64,000 bases of DNA, from contig NZ_CP059139.1 of the NCBI RefSeq assembly GCF_014109765.1, positions 4,034,001-4,098,000 on the forward strand. Direction: 5' to 3'. The DNA is from Pseudomonas berkeleyensis. Lineage in GTDB: Bacteria > Pseudomonadota > Gammaproteobacteria > Pseudomonadales > Pseudomonadaceae. Below the pieces are notes generated by a model that saw nothing but the letters and a program-made list of their open reading frames with translations, was not told the DNA's origin and made no database searches. The position numbers and the translations under genes are program-made. Positions 45,855 through 55,106 of this stretch are shown here, in pieces (the stretch's first letter is position 1; every line of letters starts with the position of its first letter).

Positions 45855-45871
45855 GAGAACTTTTTGTTCTC
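45855..45871. promoter_or_regulatory. GAGAAC-N5-GTTCTC palindrome near the dmm start site
   Basis: A perfect 17-bp inverted repeat beginning about 10 bp downstream of the -12 box, where transcription should start. AGAGAACTTTTT, which includes its left arm and spacer, also occurs just below the sigma-54 promoter of amt. It may be an operator. Confidence 0.5.
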
Positions 45872-45879
45872 ATGGAGAA

Positions 45880-45895
45880 AGCACGGACTGTGCCA
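45880..45895 (-). promoter_or_regulatory. Sigma-54 promoter of the dmm operon
   Basis: On the minus strand TGGCAC-N5-GTGCT; GG and GC are 10 bp apart. The -24 box is perfect and the -12 box has one mismatch. About 90 bp before the dmmA start. Confidence 0.75.
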
Positions 45896-46194
45896 TTTTC
45901 GTCATCCCGCGCCAGCGTGGGCGCCGGCCCCGGTGGCCATCCCGCAAGCCGGCAAAGACTGCACAAGCGCGGGGCAAAGCGCGCCACTGCGGCGCATCAG
46001 GGGGATTTTTGAACAGAGGGTTTGAGGGGTGAAGAAGCGGTGGTGCTGGGCTGGAAATGGACTGGCGGACTGTTCGCTGCGCTACGAGCGACCGGCGTTC
46101 CGGTTCGCCCTACGCCACTATCCGCTCTGGAGCAGTGCGCCATTGAGGCAGGGAGCCGTTGCCAGGTGAAACGGCAATAGCCCCTGCGCAAGCA

Positions 46195-47499
46195 TCAATT
46201 GGAGTACTTGTAGCCCACCTCGCCATGTGCAGCGAGATCCAGGCCGTCGATCTCCTGTTCTTCGTCCACACGCAGCCCACCGCAGAACAGCGCCGCGACC
46301 TTGAACGCCACCCAACTGGTCAGCGCCGAGAAGAGGATGCTGAACAGCAGCGCGCCGGCATTGATCTGCAATTGATCGAGCAGGCCACGCTCGCCGGTGA
46401 AACCCTGCCCGCCCAGTTCGCTCAGGGCGAACACCGGGGTCAACAGACCACCGAGGATGCCGGCCACGCCATGCACACAGAACACGTCGAAGGCATCGTC
46501 CAGGCCCATGGCGGGCTTGAGCTTCTCCACCGCCCAGACGCACACCGGCGCGGCGATCAGGCCCAACACGATGGCGCCCATGGGCCCGACGTAGCCACAG
46601 GCCGGGGTGATCGCCACCAGCCCGGCGATGGCGCCGGACACCGCGCCGAACAGGCTCGGCTTGCCGCGATGCACACCCTCGACCAGCATCCAGGCCAGTG
46701 CCCCGGCGCAGCTGGCGAGCATGGTGTTGACCATCACCAGCATGGCGAAACCACTGGCCGCAAGCGCGCAACCGCCACAGAAGCCGAGCCAGCCGACCCA
46801 CAGCAGGCCACCGCCGATGAAGGTCATGGTCATGTTGTGCGGAGCCAGCGCCGACGTGCCGTAGTCACGCCGCCGACCGATCAGCCAGGCGCCGACCAGC
46901 GAGGCGATGCCCACGTTCAGGTGCACCACGTTGCCACCGGCGAAATCCTGCACGCCTAGATTGAACACCCAGCCACCGCCCCAGGCCATGTGCGCCATGG
47001 GGATGTAGTTGAGCGTCAGCCAGACCGCCATGAACAGCATCACCGCCGAGAACTTCATGCGCTCGGCGAAGGCGCCGACGATGATCGCCGGGGTGATCGC
47101 GGCGAACAGCAGCATGAACAGGAAGTACAGGTATTCGGGGATGGTACCGACCACGGAGTCGGTGCCCACGCCCTTGAGGAACAGCTTGTCCAACCCGCCG
47201 ATCAGCGACTGCCAAGAACCACCGTCGGTGAAGCACAGGCTGTAGCCGTAGATGGCGAAGAGCACCGACATCAGCGAGGCGGTGCAGAACACCTGCATGA
47301 GGATCGACAGCACGTTCTTGCCACGCGCCATGCCGCCATAGAACAGCGCCAGGCCAGGCAGGGTCATCAGCAGCACCACCAGCGAGCAGAGCGCCACGAA
47401 CGCCGTGTCACCACTGTTGATCACGGGTGTCTCGGCCGCCTGCACGGCCGCACTGCCCAACAACGGAACAAGCCCCAACACCATACGACTACGGGTCAT
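46195..47499 (-). CDS. Ammonium transporter (AmtB type)
   Basis: 434 residues with a cleavable signal sequence (start MTRSRMVLGLVPLLGSAAVQA) and 11 helices, as in classical AmtB. The pore histidines are in GNVVHLNVGIA and FCVHGVAGILGG. FAERMKFSAVMLF and NYIPMAHMAWGGGWV are typical. It has no glnK next to it; the main glnK-amtB pair probably lies elsewhere, which would make this an additional, amine-related copy (inference). A sigma-54 promoter lies upstream. Confidence 0.92.
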   Translation of the reverse strand: MTRSRMVLGLVPLLGSAAVQAAETPVINSGDTAFVALCSLVVLLMTLPGLALFYGGMARGKNVLSILMQVFCTASLMSVLFAIYGYSLCFTDGGSWQSLIGGLDKLFLKGVGTDSVVGTIPEYLYFLFMLLFAAITPAIIVGAFAERMKFSAVMLFMAVWLTLNYIPMAHMAWGGGWVFNLGVQDFAGGNVVHLNVGIASLVGAWLIGRRRDYGTSALAPHNMTMTFIGGGLLWVGWLGFCGGCALAASGFAMLVMVNTMLASCAGALAWMLVEGVHRGKPSLFGAVSGAIAGLVAITPACGYVGPMGAIVLGLIAAPVCVWAVEKLKPAMGLDDAFDVFCVHGVAGILGGLLTPVFALSELGGQGFTGERGLLDQLQINAGALLFSILFSALTSWVAFKVAALFCGGLRVDEEQEIDGLDLAAHGEVGYKYSN

Positions 47500-47613
47500 C
47501 GACTACAGCCTCCAATCAGAGAGCCGTGCTGCGCGGCTTATCGCGTGGCATCGGCATACGAGACCCTGCCGGACAATATATCCTGACAGGAATTTTTATT
47601 TCCCCTCAGGCAT

Positions 47614-47629
47614 AGCAATCCCCTTGCCA
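47614..47629 (-). promoter_or_regulatory. Sigma-54 promoter of the second amt gene
   Basis: On the minus strand TGGCAA-N5-TTGCT with GG-N10-GC spacing, one mismatch to the consensus. About 115 bp before the transporter start. Confidence 0.75.
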
Positions 47630-47770
47630 ACTTGAAATATCCGATTACAAATAAATAAGTGAAATAAAAACAGACGGTTAAAAAAGCCATACTGGCTCAC
47701 TCGGACACTCGCCGACAGCGAGTCTCACCGTCTTGGTGCAGGGAAGGAAAACAACGGCTCGGCTCTGGAG

Positions 47771-47925
47771 GGCACCTCTAAAAACTACCTGCGTTGCCAT
47801 CGCGGCGTTAAAAACAGGCTCGTGCGCGAGTCCGATCAAAATGCTCATTTACAGCGCGTAAACTGCGCTTTTTCGCCTGTTTTTGCCTTGCGCTGGCTGC
47901 CTCGCCTACGTTTTTAAGAGGTGCC
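47771..47925. mobile_element. Nested palindromic MITE-like element E3
   Basis: 155 bp bounded by GGCACCTCTAAAAAC (47771-47785) and an inverted copy with one extra base (47910-47925). Inside is a second inverted repeat (AAAAACAGGC at 47810-47819, complement at 47875-47884). Non-coding. Confidence 0.6.
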
Positions 47926-48086
47926 CTGGAGAGGCTAAAAATACCGCCACCCCCTCCCCAGCCATCGAGTAGCGGCGTAATAATGGCGCACCCTTGCAAG
48001 CAAGCAGCAGAGCGCCACCATCCCGACAGGTGCATGCGATTGCCCCCAACAGAATGTGTCACGAAGAAGCACAGGAATCCGGCACG

Positions 48087-49286
48087 ATGAGCGCCTCAGA
48101 GTCAGGCATCGCCTCCTCCAGACAATCGGCCTGGGTGATTCCCGCCGCCCTGCAGACGGCTTACCAGCATTACGTCGTCCAGCACCATGGGCGCTTCCTG
48201 CTGGCGATCAACTTCATCGCCATGATCGCCTACGATCTCTACGTCTTCGCCGATGCGCTGTTGATCCCCGACATGGCGCTGGAGTCCCTGCTGTTGCGTG
48301 GCGGCATGAGCCTGGTCGGACTGGTCAACATCTACCTGGTGTTCTGGCGGTATCGCAACGTGCTGCTGATGGACATGCTGATGCCGGTGCACGACATCAT
48401 CTCCACCATCGCCTGGTTCGAACTGCTCAAGCGCAGCAGCTCACCCGATGTGCCCACCTTCGTCTACGCCTCGGTGGTGTTCATCATCCTGGCCAACCTG
48501 GGGGCGCGCTACAGCTTCCGTGGCATCCTCGCCTGCTCCGCCGCGATCTCGGGGATCATCCTGTATAACCAGTGGCTGCTGCACGATGGCCAGAGCAAGC
48601 CGGTGCTGGTGTTCAGCATCGCCTACTTGCCGGTGCTGCTGTTCAGCCTGTTCATCAGTTGGACCAACATCAATGGCGTGCGCCGGGCCTTTCTCGATGA
48701 TCAGGAAAAGCAGCGCCAGCGTGATGAACTGGCGGCGCTCAACCTGCGCCTGGCCAGGCAAGCCAGTACCGATGCCCTGACCGACATCGGCAACCGCCGC
48801 GCTTTCGACCTCGCCCTGGAGGAGAACTGGCAACAGATGCAGCGCAATGGCCGGCCCTTCTCCCTGCTGTTGCTGGACATCGACTTCTTCAAGCCCTTCA
48901 ACGACCACTACGGCCACCAGGTCGGTGACCAGTGCCTGTGCGAGGTCGCTCGTTGCATCAGCGCCGGCCTGCGTCAGGGCCAGGGCAATGTCTACCGCTA
49001 TGGTGGCGAAGAGTTCGTCGTGCTGCTGCAGATCACCGATGTCGGAGAGCTGAACGCCCTGGCCGAGCGCTTGCGCGAGCAGGTGGCCAACCTCGCCATC
49101 GAGCATCAATACCGCCCCGATGGGCTGAATCGCCTAACCATCAGCATCGGCGCCTGTACCACCCAGGCAGCGGGCGTGCAGCAGGCACGTGATCTCTTCG
49201 CCCAGTGCGACCGTCTGCTCTACCAAGCCAAGCAGCAGGGCCGCAACCAGGTGTGCAGCCAGTTGCTGCATGCCCTGCGGGCCTGA
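48087..49286 (+). CDS. Membrane-bound diguanylate cyclase (GGDEF)
   Basis: 399 residues. About six membrane helices in residues 35-205 form a small sensor unit, then a short coiled linker and a GGDEF domain (about 230-395). The active-site loop is YGGEEFVV (GGEEF, catalytically competent), with DALTDIGNRRAF and LLLLDIDFFKPFNDHYGH. There is no obvious RxxD inhibitory site at the usual place before GGEEF (there is RQGQGNVYR). The start at 48087 follows AGGAATCC; an upstream ATG at 48054 is in frame but lacks an RBS. Makes c-di-GMP. Confidence 0.9.
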   Translation: MSASESGIASSRQSAWVIPAALQTAYQHYVVQHHGRFLLAINFIAMIAYDLYVFADALLIPDMALESLLLRGGMSLVGLVNIYLVFWRYRNVLLMDMLMPVHDIISTIAWFELLKRSSSPDVPTFVYASVVFIILANLGARYSFRGILACSAAISGIILYNQWLLHDGQSKPVLVFSIAYLPVLLFSLFISWTNINGVRRAFLDDQEKQRQRDELAALNLRLARQASTDALTDIGNRRAFDLALEENWQQMQRNGRPFSLLLLDIDFFKPFNDHYGHQVGDQCLCEVARCISAGLRQGQGNVYRYGGEEFVVLLQITDVGELNALAERLREQVANLAIEHQYRPDGLNRLTISIGACTTQAAGVQQARDLFAQCDRLLYQAKQQGRNQVCSQLLHALRA

Positions 49287-49713
49287 CCACCCTTTCGGCA
49301 GCCACGCAGCCGACAAAACGACGATTCGTTGCTGCCGGTCAAAGGCCGTCCGGCGATTCTCTCTACTCTAGCCTTCGAGCCCTGGCTGCCGCGCCCATGC
49401 ACGCGGCGGACATGCCTGTGCACTCATCGCCGTTCGCGGATTGAATTAAAGAAACCCGCCGAACGAACGATGATCTGTTCACGCACCGTGCTCAAGAATG
49501 CGCCCCTGACCGATGCCGGCAACAACAACCCGTGACCCGGGTCGGCCAACGGCTCATGGCGCGCAACCACCACCTTGAAGCAGCCGCTGCAACGAAGTGC
49601 AACCGAAGGGACGCCAAGATCCCTGACCGCCCAAACCGCCACTGGCCAACAAGCCTCTGGCAATCGTCGTTCGCCTGCCAACACCCAATCCAGACGATAG
49701 GCTCGTACCAAAC
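49287..49713. other. Intergenic region before the NIT-domain MCP gene
   Basis: About 427 bp without a supported gene. At 49488-49535 a short frame reads VLKNAPLTDAGNNNP and stops; its first residues copy the MLKNAPLS beginning of the MCP 226 bp downstream, so it may be a remnant of a duplicated MCP start. Confidence 0.4.
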
Positions 49714-51675
49714 ATGCTGAAAAATGCCCCGCTGAGCGTGAAACTCCTCCTCATCCTGATATTCCCCCTACTCGGATTCCTGGCCTTCTCCGCCCTGTAT
49801 GTCGCCGGCAAATACCAGACACTGACCGAGATGAACCATACCGTTGCCGCCAGTGACACCGCGCAGGAGATCAGCGCAGCCGTCACCGCCCTGCAGCGCG
49901 AACGCGGCGCCAGTGGCGTCTTCCTCGGCAGCGCCGGAACCTCCATGCGCGATGCCCTGAGCCAGTTCCGGCTCGACAGCGACACGGCGATCAAGTCGTT
50001 GCGTACCCTGTCGGTAACAGCCTCGACTGAACTGAAAGAGGTTCTTGGCGGGCTGGATGAGCTGGCTACCCTGCGCCAGCAAGTGGACGCGCAATCGATC
50101 AACAGCACCGAATCGGGCGCTCGCTATACCCGCCTGATCGGCATGCTGATCGGCTACACCCACTCGCTGGAGGCACGGGTGAGCGATCCGCAAATCCTGC
50201 GAGCTCTCGGCGCACTCAACCAGTTCGTGGAAATGAAGGAACGCGCCGGACGCGAGCGCGCCCTGCTCGGCCTGGCCTTCAGCCAGAAGCAACTGAATGC
50301 CGATCTGCTCTCGCGCCTGAGCCGCAATCTCGGCGAGTTCGCCGCCTATCAGGACGCCTTTCAGCGCCGCGCCGCAGCAGACTTGAAGGGCAAGCTCGAC
50401 AACGCGCTGCAACAACCAGCCGCGCAGGCCGCCAGCGGCCTGCAGCGCACGGCACTGGAAACACCGCTGGGCGAGGCACTGACCGCCACGCCCGAAGAGT
50501 GGTTCAAGCTCTCCACCGCACGCATCGATCTCATGGTGCAAGTGGAAAGCGAACTGGGCCAGAGCGTCGGCCATCTGGCGGCACAGGCACGAGACGACGC
50601 CGCCAGCAGCCTGTGGCTGACCGTCACGGCCATGCTGGCCGTACTGACTGCCGTGCTGGCGCTGTCGCTGCTGATCATCCGCAACATCAAATCAGCGGTC
50701 AGCGATGTCAACGACACCCTGGTCGCCCTGTCGATGCGCGATCTCACCGCGCACACCCGTTACGAAGGCGGTGATGAATTCGGCGTGATCGCGCGCAACC
50801 TCAACAACATGGCGCTGCAGATCAAGGAAGTGATTCAGGAGATCGGCGGCGCCACCGCGCAAGTCGCCACCGCCGCCGAGGAATCCTCAGCCGTGGCCCT
50901 GCAAACCAGCCAGAACGTGGCGCAGCAACGCCTGGGCACCGATCAGGTCGCCACTGCCATCAACGAGATGAGCGCCACCGTACGCGACGTGGCACGCAGC
51001 ACTACCGAGGCGGCCGAGATGTCGCGCCAGGTCAACGACAACACGGTGCAGGGCAAGACCGAAATCGAGAGCACCGTGCGTCTGGTACAGGCCCTCTCGA
51101 CCCAGGCCGAGCAGACTGCACAGATCATCGTCGAGCTGAAGCAGGAGAGCGACGCCATCTCCTCGGTACTCGACGTCATTCGCGGTGTCGCCGAACAGAC
51201 CAACCTGCTGGCCCTCAACGCCGCCATCGAAGCAGCCCGCGCGGGCGAACAGGGCCGCGGCTTCGCCGTGGTCGCCGACGAGGTACGCCAACTGGCACAG
51301 AAAACCCAGGCCTCCACCGTCAGCATCCAGCAGATGATCAGCAACCTGCAGAGCGGTTCCGACCGTGCCGCCAGCTCCATGCAGGAAACCCTGAACAAGG
51401 CGCAGGCCGGCGCCAACAACGTGGTCAAGGCCGGCAATCTGCTGGTGGAGATCGCCGACGGCATCGCCAGCATCAGCGACCGCAACATCCAGGTGGCATC
51501 CGCCGCCGAGGAACAGAGCCTGGTGTCGGAGGAGATCAACCGCAACGTCAACGACATCAACGACCTGGTCATCCAGGTCAGCGCCGCCGCTGAGCAGACC
51601 GCCGTGACCAGCCGCGAGCTGGCGCGCCTGGCCGACCACCAGCAGCAACTGGTGGGCCGCTTCAAGGTGGCCTGA
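49714..51675 (+). CDS. NIT-domain methyl-accepting chemotaxis protein
   Basis: 653 residues. TM1 at about 10-30; a periplasmic helical domain (about 40-300) whose [19 protein letters not shown] opening is that of the nitrate/nitrite-sensing (NIT) family; TM2 at about 305-325; HAMP; then a complete signalling domain with [37 protein letters not shown]. Likely senses nitrate or another small anion, but NIT domains also bind other ligands. It shares a terminator with the convergent receptor gene. Confidence 0.9.
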   Translation: MLKNAPLSVKLLLILIFPLLGFLAFSALYVAGKYQTLTEMNHTVAASDTAQEISAAVTALQRERGASGVFLGSAGTSMRDALSQFRLDSDTAIKSLRTLSVTASTELKEVLGGLDELATLRQQVDAQSINSTESGARYTRLIGMLIGYTHSLEARVSDPQILRALGALNQFVEMKERAGRERALLGLAFSQKQLNADLLSRLSRNLGEFAAYQDAFQRRAAADLKGKLDNALQQPAAQAASGLQRTALETPLGEALTATPEEWFKLSTARIDLMVQVESELGQSVGHLAAQARDDAASSLWLTVTAMLAVLTAVLALSLLIIRNIKSAVSDVNDTLVALSMRDLTAHTRYEGGDEFGVIARNLNNMALQIKEVIQEIGGATAQVATAAEESSAVALQTSQNVAQQRLGTDQVATAINEMSATVRDVARSTTEAAEMSRQVNDNTVQGKTEIESTVRLVQALSTQAEQTAQIIVELKQESDAISSVLDVIRGVAEQTNLLALNAAIEAARAGEQGRGFAVVADEVRQLAQKTQASTVSIQQMISNLQSGSDRAASSMQETLNKAQAGANNVVKAGNLLVEIADGIASISDRNIQVASAAEEQSLVSEEINRNVNDINDLVIQVSAAAEQTAVTSRELARLADHQQQLVGRFKVA

Positions 51676-51733
51676 GTCATCGCCCGAGCCGGTATACCTT
51701 CCTACCGGCCGCAGGCTTCACAACACCGACATC

Positions 51734-51759
51734 ACGGCCCCGCCACCTGACGGGGCCGT
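51734..51759. terminator. Shared terminator between the NIT-MCP gene and TonB receptor gene
   Basis: ACGGCCCCG / CGGGGCCGT stem with an 8-base loop, then TTTCGTT on the plus strand. It lies between convergent genes, 5 bp from the receptor stop. Confidence 0.85.
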
Positions 51760-51763
51760 TTCG

Positions 51764-54187
51764 TTACCACTGGTGGCTGTAGCTCACCGTCAACGTGGTG
51801 CCAGGCGCCGGCAGGTGGCTGGTGTTGTTGTTGCTGCGCAGCAACTGGCTGTAGAGCGGGTAGTAGTCGCGGTTGAACAGGTTCTGGATACCCAGGCTGA
51901 CCTTGTCGGCATCGCTCAGGCGGTAGTCGCTGATCAGGTCGACCGTGGTGTAGCCGTCCACGTCGCGACGGCCAAAGCTGGCCTGGCCATCGAGGCGATA
52001 GTCCTTGCTGGCGAAGTAGGTCGCCTGCAGGCGGTTGCTCCAGGCCTCGCTGGGGTTGTACTGCACGTAGGCAGTGATCTTCAGCGGCGGCACGCGGAAA
52101 CCGGTCATGTCGCGCCATTCGCCGTTGTCCGGCTTCTCGCGCCCTTTCATCCAGGTGAAGGTACCGCCCAGCCCCCAGGTTTCCTCCAGGTTCAGCCAGT
52201 CGAGGCTGCCTTCGACGCCGTGGATGCGCTCCTCGGTGCGGGTCAGGATCAGGCCGTTATTGAAGCTCTGCACGTCGCCCAGTTTGGACGTGGTGTAGAA
52301 CAGCGCCAGCGACGCCAGCGTCTGCTCGCCCAGCGCGCCACGCCAGCCCAACTCGTAGTTGTTGGTCTTCACCGGCTCCAGATCGGAAGAACCGATGTCG
52401 AAGCCGCTGCGCGCATTACGCATCTGCACGCCGATGTCCGGCAGCTGGAAGCCCTGGCTGAAGGCAGCGTAGATTTCCTGGCCGGCCACCGGCGAATAGA
52501 CCACGCCGAAGTTGCCGAGCACATCGTCGTAGCGCACCTTGCCGCCACTGACGGTCGCCGGGTTGGCATTACGGATTTCCGACAGCGGCACGAAGTCGTC
52601 GAACTCGGCCGTGGCGTATTCGTAGCGCAGGCCGCCGTCGACCGACCACTGCTCGTTGATGCGGTGGCGCAGCTGGGCGAAGGCGCCGGTGCTGATGGTG
52701 GTCAGCTCGGGCATGTAGGTCAGCTTGCCGATCTTCTCGAACACCCGGCCACCGCTGGCGTCGTAACGCGCCGCGTCGAAGATGTCGAGCGGCATGTCGC
52801 TGCGCTCGTGGTTGAGGTCAGCACCCCAGACCAGTTCGGTGCTCTCCCCCAGCGGTGTGCGCAGGGTGAAGCGGCTGCCGAAGATTTCGCTGTTCTGCAT
52901 CACCTGGTCGACGAAGCGGCCGCGGGTGGCCACGCCGCGCGCATCGAATGGAGTGAAACGGGTGAAGTAGTCACGGTAGTAGAGCTGCGCGGAAAGACGG
53001 CTGCCAAGCAGGTCTTCGTGACTGTATTCGAGGTTGGCCAGGGTGTTCTTGATGCGGTTCTGGGTATCGAGCTTGAGGCCATCGAGCGGCTGCGCCGGCA
53101 CCGTACCAGCAGGCTGCGCGGCGACCGAGGGATCGGAGGTGTAATCGCTGTCCTGCTTGGCATCGTAATGGCTGAGGGCAAGCTGAATGCGCTGGTCATC
53201 ATCGATGCGCAGCCCCAGCTTGCCGCCAATGTTGAAGGTGTTGGAGTCGAACAGATCACCCTGGCTCGGCTCCGGTGCGATGCGCTGGCCGTTCGCATCG
53301 AACGAGCCGCCAATATGACGCACGCCGAGGTCGAAGGCGTAGTCGACCTGCCCCTGCGCACCGGAAAGATGATGCTGCAGCTGGCCGCCGAGGCTGTCGT
53401 TGTCCAGTTGCGTCAGTGACGACGTGCCGCTCAGCGTGGTCTCGGCGCGGCTCTCACCACCAGCCGGGCGTGTGGTGATGTTGACGATGCCGCCAGTGGC
53501 GCCGGCGCCGTAGATCGCGCTGCTGCCGTGCACCACCTCGACCCGCTCGATCAGCGCCGGGTCGATGCTGGCCAGGTTGCGCGAGGAATCGCGGTTGGTG
53601 TTCATCGGCACGCCGTCGACCAGAATCAGCATGGTGCGGCCACGCAGCGTCTGGCCGTAGTCGGTGATGGTACGGCTGGAATCGGACATGCCCGGCGTGA
53701 CCTTGGCCAGCAGCGTCGCCAGGCTGTCGGAGCCCTGGCGCAACTGCTCCAGCTTGTCGCGCTCGATCACGTCGACCTGACGCACCTGCGGAACCAGGCC
53801 GCTGGAAGTACGCGAGGCGGTCACGTCCATCGGCCCCAGCTCCAGCGGCGCGGCAGGGCTAACCTGCGCCTGCACTGGCTCGCGGGATACGACGAGATAG
53901 GTCTGCTCATCCTGCTGATGCACTTCCAGGCCACTGCCCTCGAGCAGGCGCTGCAGGGCCTCGGTGGTGCTGTAGCGACCGCGCAGCTCGCCAGCCTGCT
54001 TGCCACCCGCGATATCACTGGAAAAGAGAATCTGCACGGCGGACTGGCCGGCCAGGGCATTGAGCGATTGTTCGAGCGGCGCGGCAGGCAGGTCGAAGTC
54101 GACTTCGCTGGCGGCCTGCACCATCGACGACAGGCCCAGCAGCAGGCTGCTGGCCAACAGGGTAAGGCGCAGTGTCGGGGTTCTCAC
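51764..54187 (-). CDS. TonB-dependent siderophore receptor with STN signalling domain
   Basis: 807 residues, outer membrane. Signal peptide (cleavage near VQA-ASE); STN domain at about 30-100 (VDFDLPAAPLEQSLNALAGQSAVQILF) for trans-membrane signalling to FecR; plug at about 115-240 (LRGRTMLILVDGVPMN, IERVEVVHGSSAIYGAGATGGIVNI); then a 22-strand barrel ending in the usual aromatic (SYSHQW). The barrel resembles aerobactin-type (ChtA/IutA) receptors, so a hydroxamate-citrate siderophore is the best guess. The GTG start at 54187 has GGAG upstream. Third gene of the sigma-FecR-receptor set. Confidence 0.9.
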   Translation of the reverse strand: MRTPTLRLTLLASSLLLGLSSMVQAASEVDFDLPAAPLEQSLNALAGQSAVQILFSSDIAGGKQAGELRGRYSTTEALQRLLEGSGLEVHQQDEQTYLVVSREPVQAQVSPAAPLELGPMDVTASRTSSGLVPQVRQVDVIERDKLEQLRQGSDSLATLLAKVTPGMSDSSRTITDYGQTLRGRTMLILVDGVPMNTNRDSSRNLASIDPALIERVEVVHGSSAIYGAGATGGIVNITTRPAGGESRAETTLSGTSSLTQLDNDSLGGQLQHHLSGAQGQVDYAFDLGVRHIGGSFDANGQRIAPEPSQGDLFDSNTFNIGGKLGLRIDDDQRIQLALSHYDAKQDSDYTSDPSVAAQPAGTVPAQPLDGLKLDTQNRIKNTLANLEYSHEDLLGSRLSAQLYYRDYFTRFTPFDARGVATRGRFVDQVMQNSEIFGSRFTLRTPLGESTELVWGADLNHERSDMPLDIFDAARYDASGGRVFEKIGKLTYMPELTTISTGAFAQLRHRINEQWSVDGGLRYEYATAEFDDFVPLSEIRNANPATVSGGKVRYDDVLGNFGVVYSPVAGQEIYAAFSQGFQLPDIGVQMRNARSGFDIGSSDLEPVKTNNYELGWRGALGEQTLASLALFYTTSKLGDVQSFNNGLILTRTEERIHGVEGSLDWLNLEETWGLGGTFTWMKGREKPDNGEWRDMTGFRVPPLKITAYVQYNPSEAWSNRLQATYFASKDYRLDGQASFGRRDVDGYTTVDLISDYRLSDADKVSLGIQNLFNRDYYPLYSQLLRSNNNTSHLPAPGTTLTVSYSHQW

Positions 54188-54266
54188 GTGGGGTCTCCGG
54201 GAATGAAAAAGGACGTTCCTGGAGATAGCCGCCACAGCGCGGGCAAAACCCTACCTCGTGGTGAAA

Positions 54267-55106
54267 TTATTTTTTCGCCCCGCGCCGGCTCAGGGTCGAC
54301 ACGCCATCGGTGCCCGTTTTCAACTCAACCGGCAGGATCTTCGGCAGCAGGGCCGGCAGGCCATCGAGCCGCGCCCGCTCGAAGCGCCCGGATACCGGCA
54401 ACTCCGCCAGCGTGGCGTCGGCCAGATGCACCTGGATGCCTGCCTGGCGCTGCAGCGCATCGAGCACCTCGCCCAGCGGCGTGCGCTCGAACACCAGTTG
54501 CCCCTCGACCCAGGCAGCGGCGGCGCTGGCATCGGTTCGCAGCGGCGTGCCGAGCTGGCCGGCGCGCACACGCACCTGATCACCCGGCGTGAGCAGCAAC
54601 GCATCGCCGTGGCCGCGGACTGACACCCGCCCCTCGCTCACCGTGACCCGCACATCGTCACCCAGGCGGCTGACGTTGTAACGGGTGCCGACCACGGCGA
54701 TGCGCGTCGACCCGGCTTCGGTGAAGAACGGTCGATACACCATCGGTGCGACGGCGAACAGCGCCTGCCCCGCCTGCAACTCCACCCGGCGGCTGCGCAG
54801 GTGCCAGCTCACGCGGATACGGCTGGCGCCATCGAGCGTGACCTGACTGTCATCGGCCAGTGCGACTGCCTGCACCTGCCCCGCCGCGCTGGCGTAGTCC
54901 TCGCTGCGGTAGGCAGGGTCGAGCCAGAGCAGACCTCCAGCCAACGCCAGCGCTGCGGCAAACAGACCGAACGTCCCCGCTGCCGGACGCCGGCTGCGCT
55001 TGCTGGGTGCGGGCAAAGGGAAGCGTGCCTTCAGCGCTTCGCGGTGTCGGGCAATCGCGTCATCCGTGGGTGCGAGGTCGTCCTCACGCGGCGGTTGGCG
55101 GTTCAT
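54267..55106 (-). CDS. FecR-type anti-sigma regulator
   Basis: 279 residues. A cytoplasmic N-terminus (about 1-45) and one membrane helix (about 47-62, GTFGLFAAALALAGGLLW), then the periplasmic FecR domain (AGQVQAVALADDSQVTLDGASRIRV, VVGTRYNVSRLGDDVRVTVSEGRVSV) and a small STN-like C-terminal domain (LGEVLDALQRQAGIQVHLAD). It relays receptor occupancy to the sigma factor. The ATG overlaps the sigma stop (ATGA). Confidence 0.92.
   Translation of the reverse strand: MNRQPPREDDLAPTDDAIARHREALKARFPLPAPSKRSRRPAAGTFGLFAAALALAGGLLWLDPAYRSEDYASAAGQVQAVALADDSQVTLDGASRIRVSWHLRSRRVELQAGQALFAVAPMVYRPFFTEAGSTRIAVVGTRYNVSRLGDDVRVTVSEGRVSVRGHGDALLLTPGDQVRVRAGQLGTPLRTDASAAAAWVEGQLVFERTPLGEVLDALQRQAGIQVHLADATLAELPVSGRFERARLDGLPALLPKILPVELKTGTDGVSTLSRRGAKK

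Larger units (their letters stand above)
45793..46194. other. Intergenic region dmmA/second amt
   Basis: About 400 bp. The dmmA side (to about 45900) holds the sigma-54 promoter and a palindrome, listed separately. The remainder is GC-rich and includes a GCGACCGGCGTTCCGGTTCGCC palindrome-like repeat (about 46087-46111) near the end of the amt gene. No gene seen. Confidence 0.6.
47500..48086. other. Long intergenic region amt/diguanylate cyclase
   Basis: About 590 bp. It holds the sigma-54 promoter of the transporter (47614-47629), an AT-rich tract (47580-47690) and a nested palindromic element (47771-47925). The remaining 160 bp before the cyclase gene show no clear promoter. Confidence 0.7.

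Noticed and set aside
47808..48062. Minus-strand frame of 84 codons upstream of the cyclase gene
   Set aside because: It runs through the palindromic element E3 and has no coding signals.
51773..53419. Plus-strand frame of 548 codons over the TonB receptor gene
   Set aside because: Antisense to a clear outer-membrane receptor; composition typical of a shadow frame.
54187..54235. Upstream ATG start for the TonB receptor
   Set aside because: It would place 16 polar residues before the signal peptide; the GTG at 54187 has a proper ribosome site.
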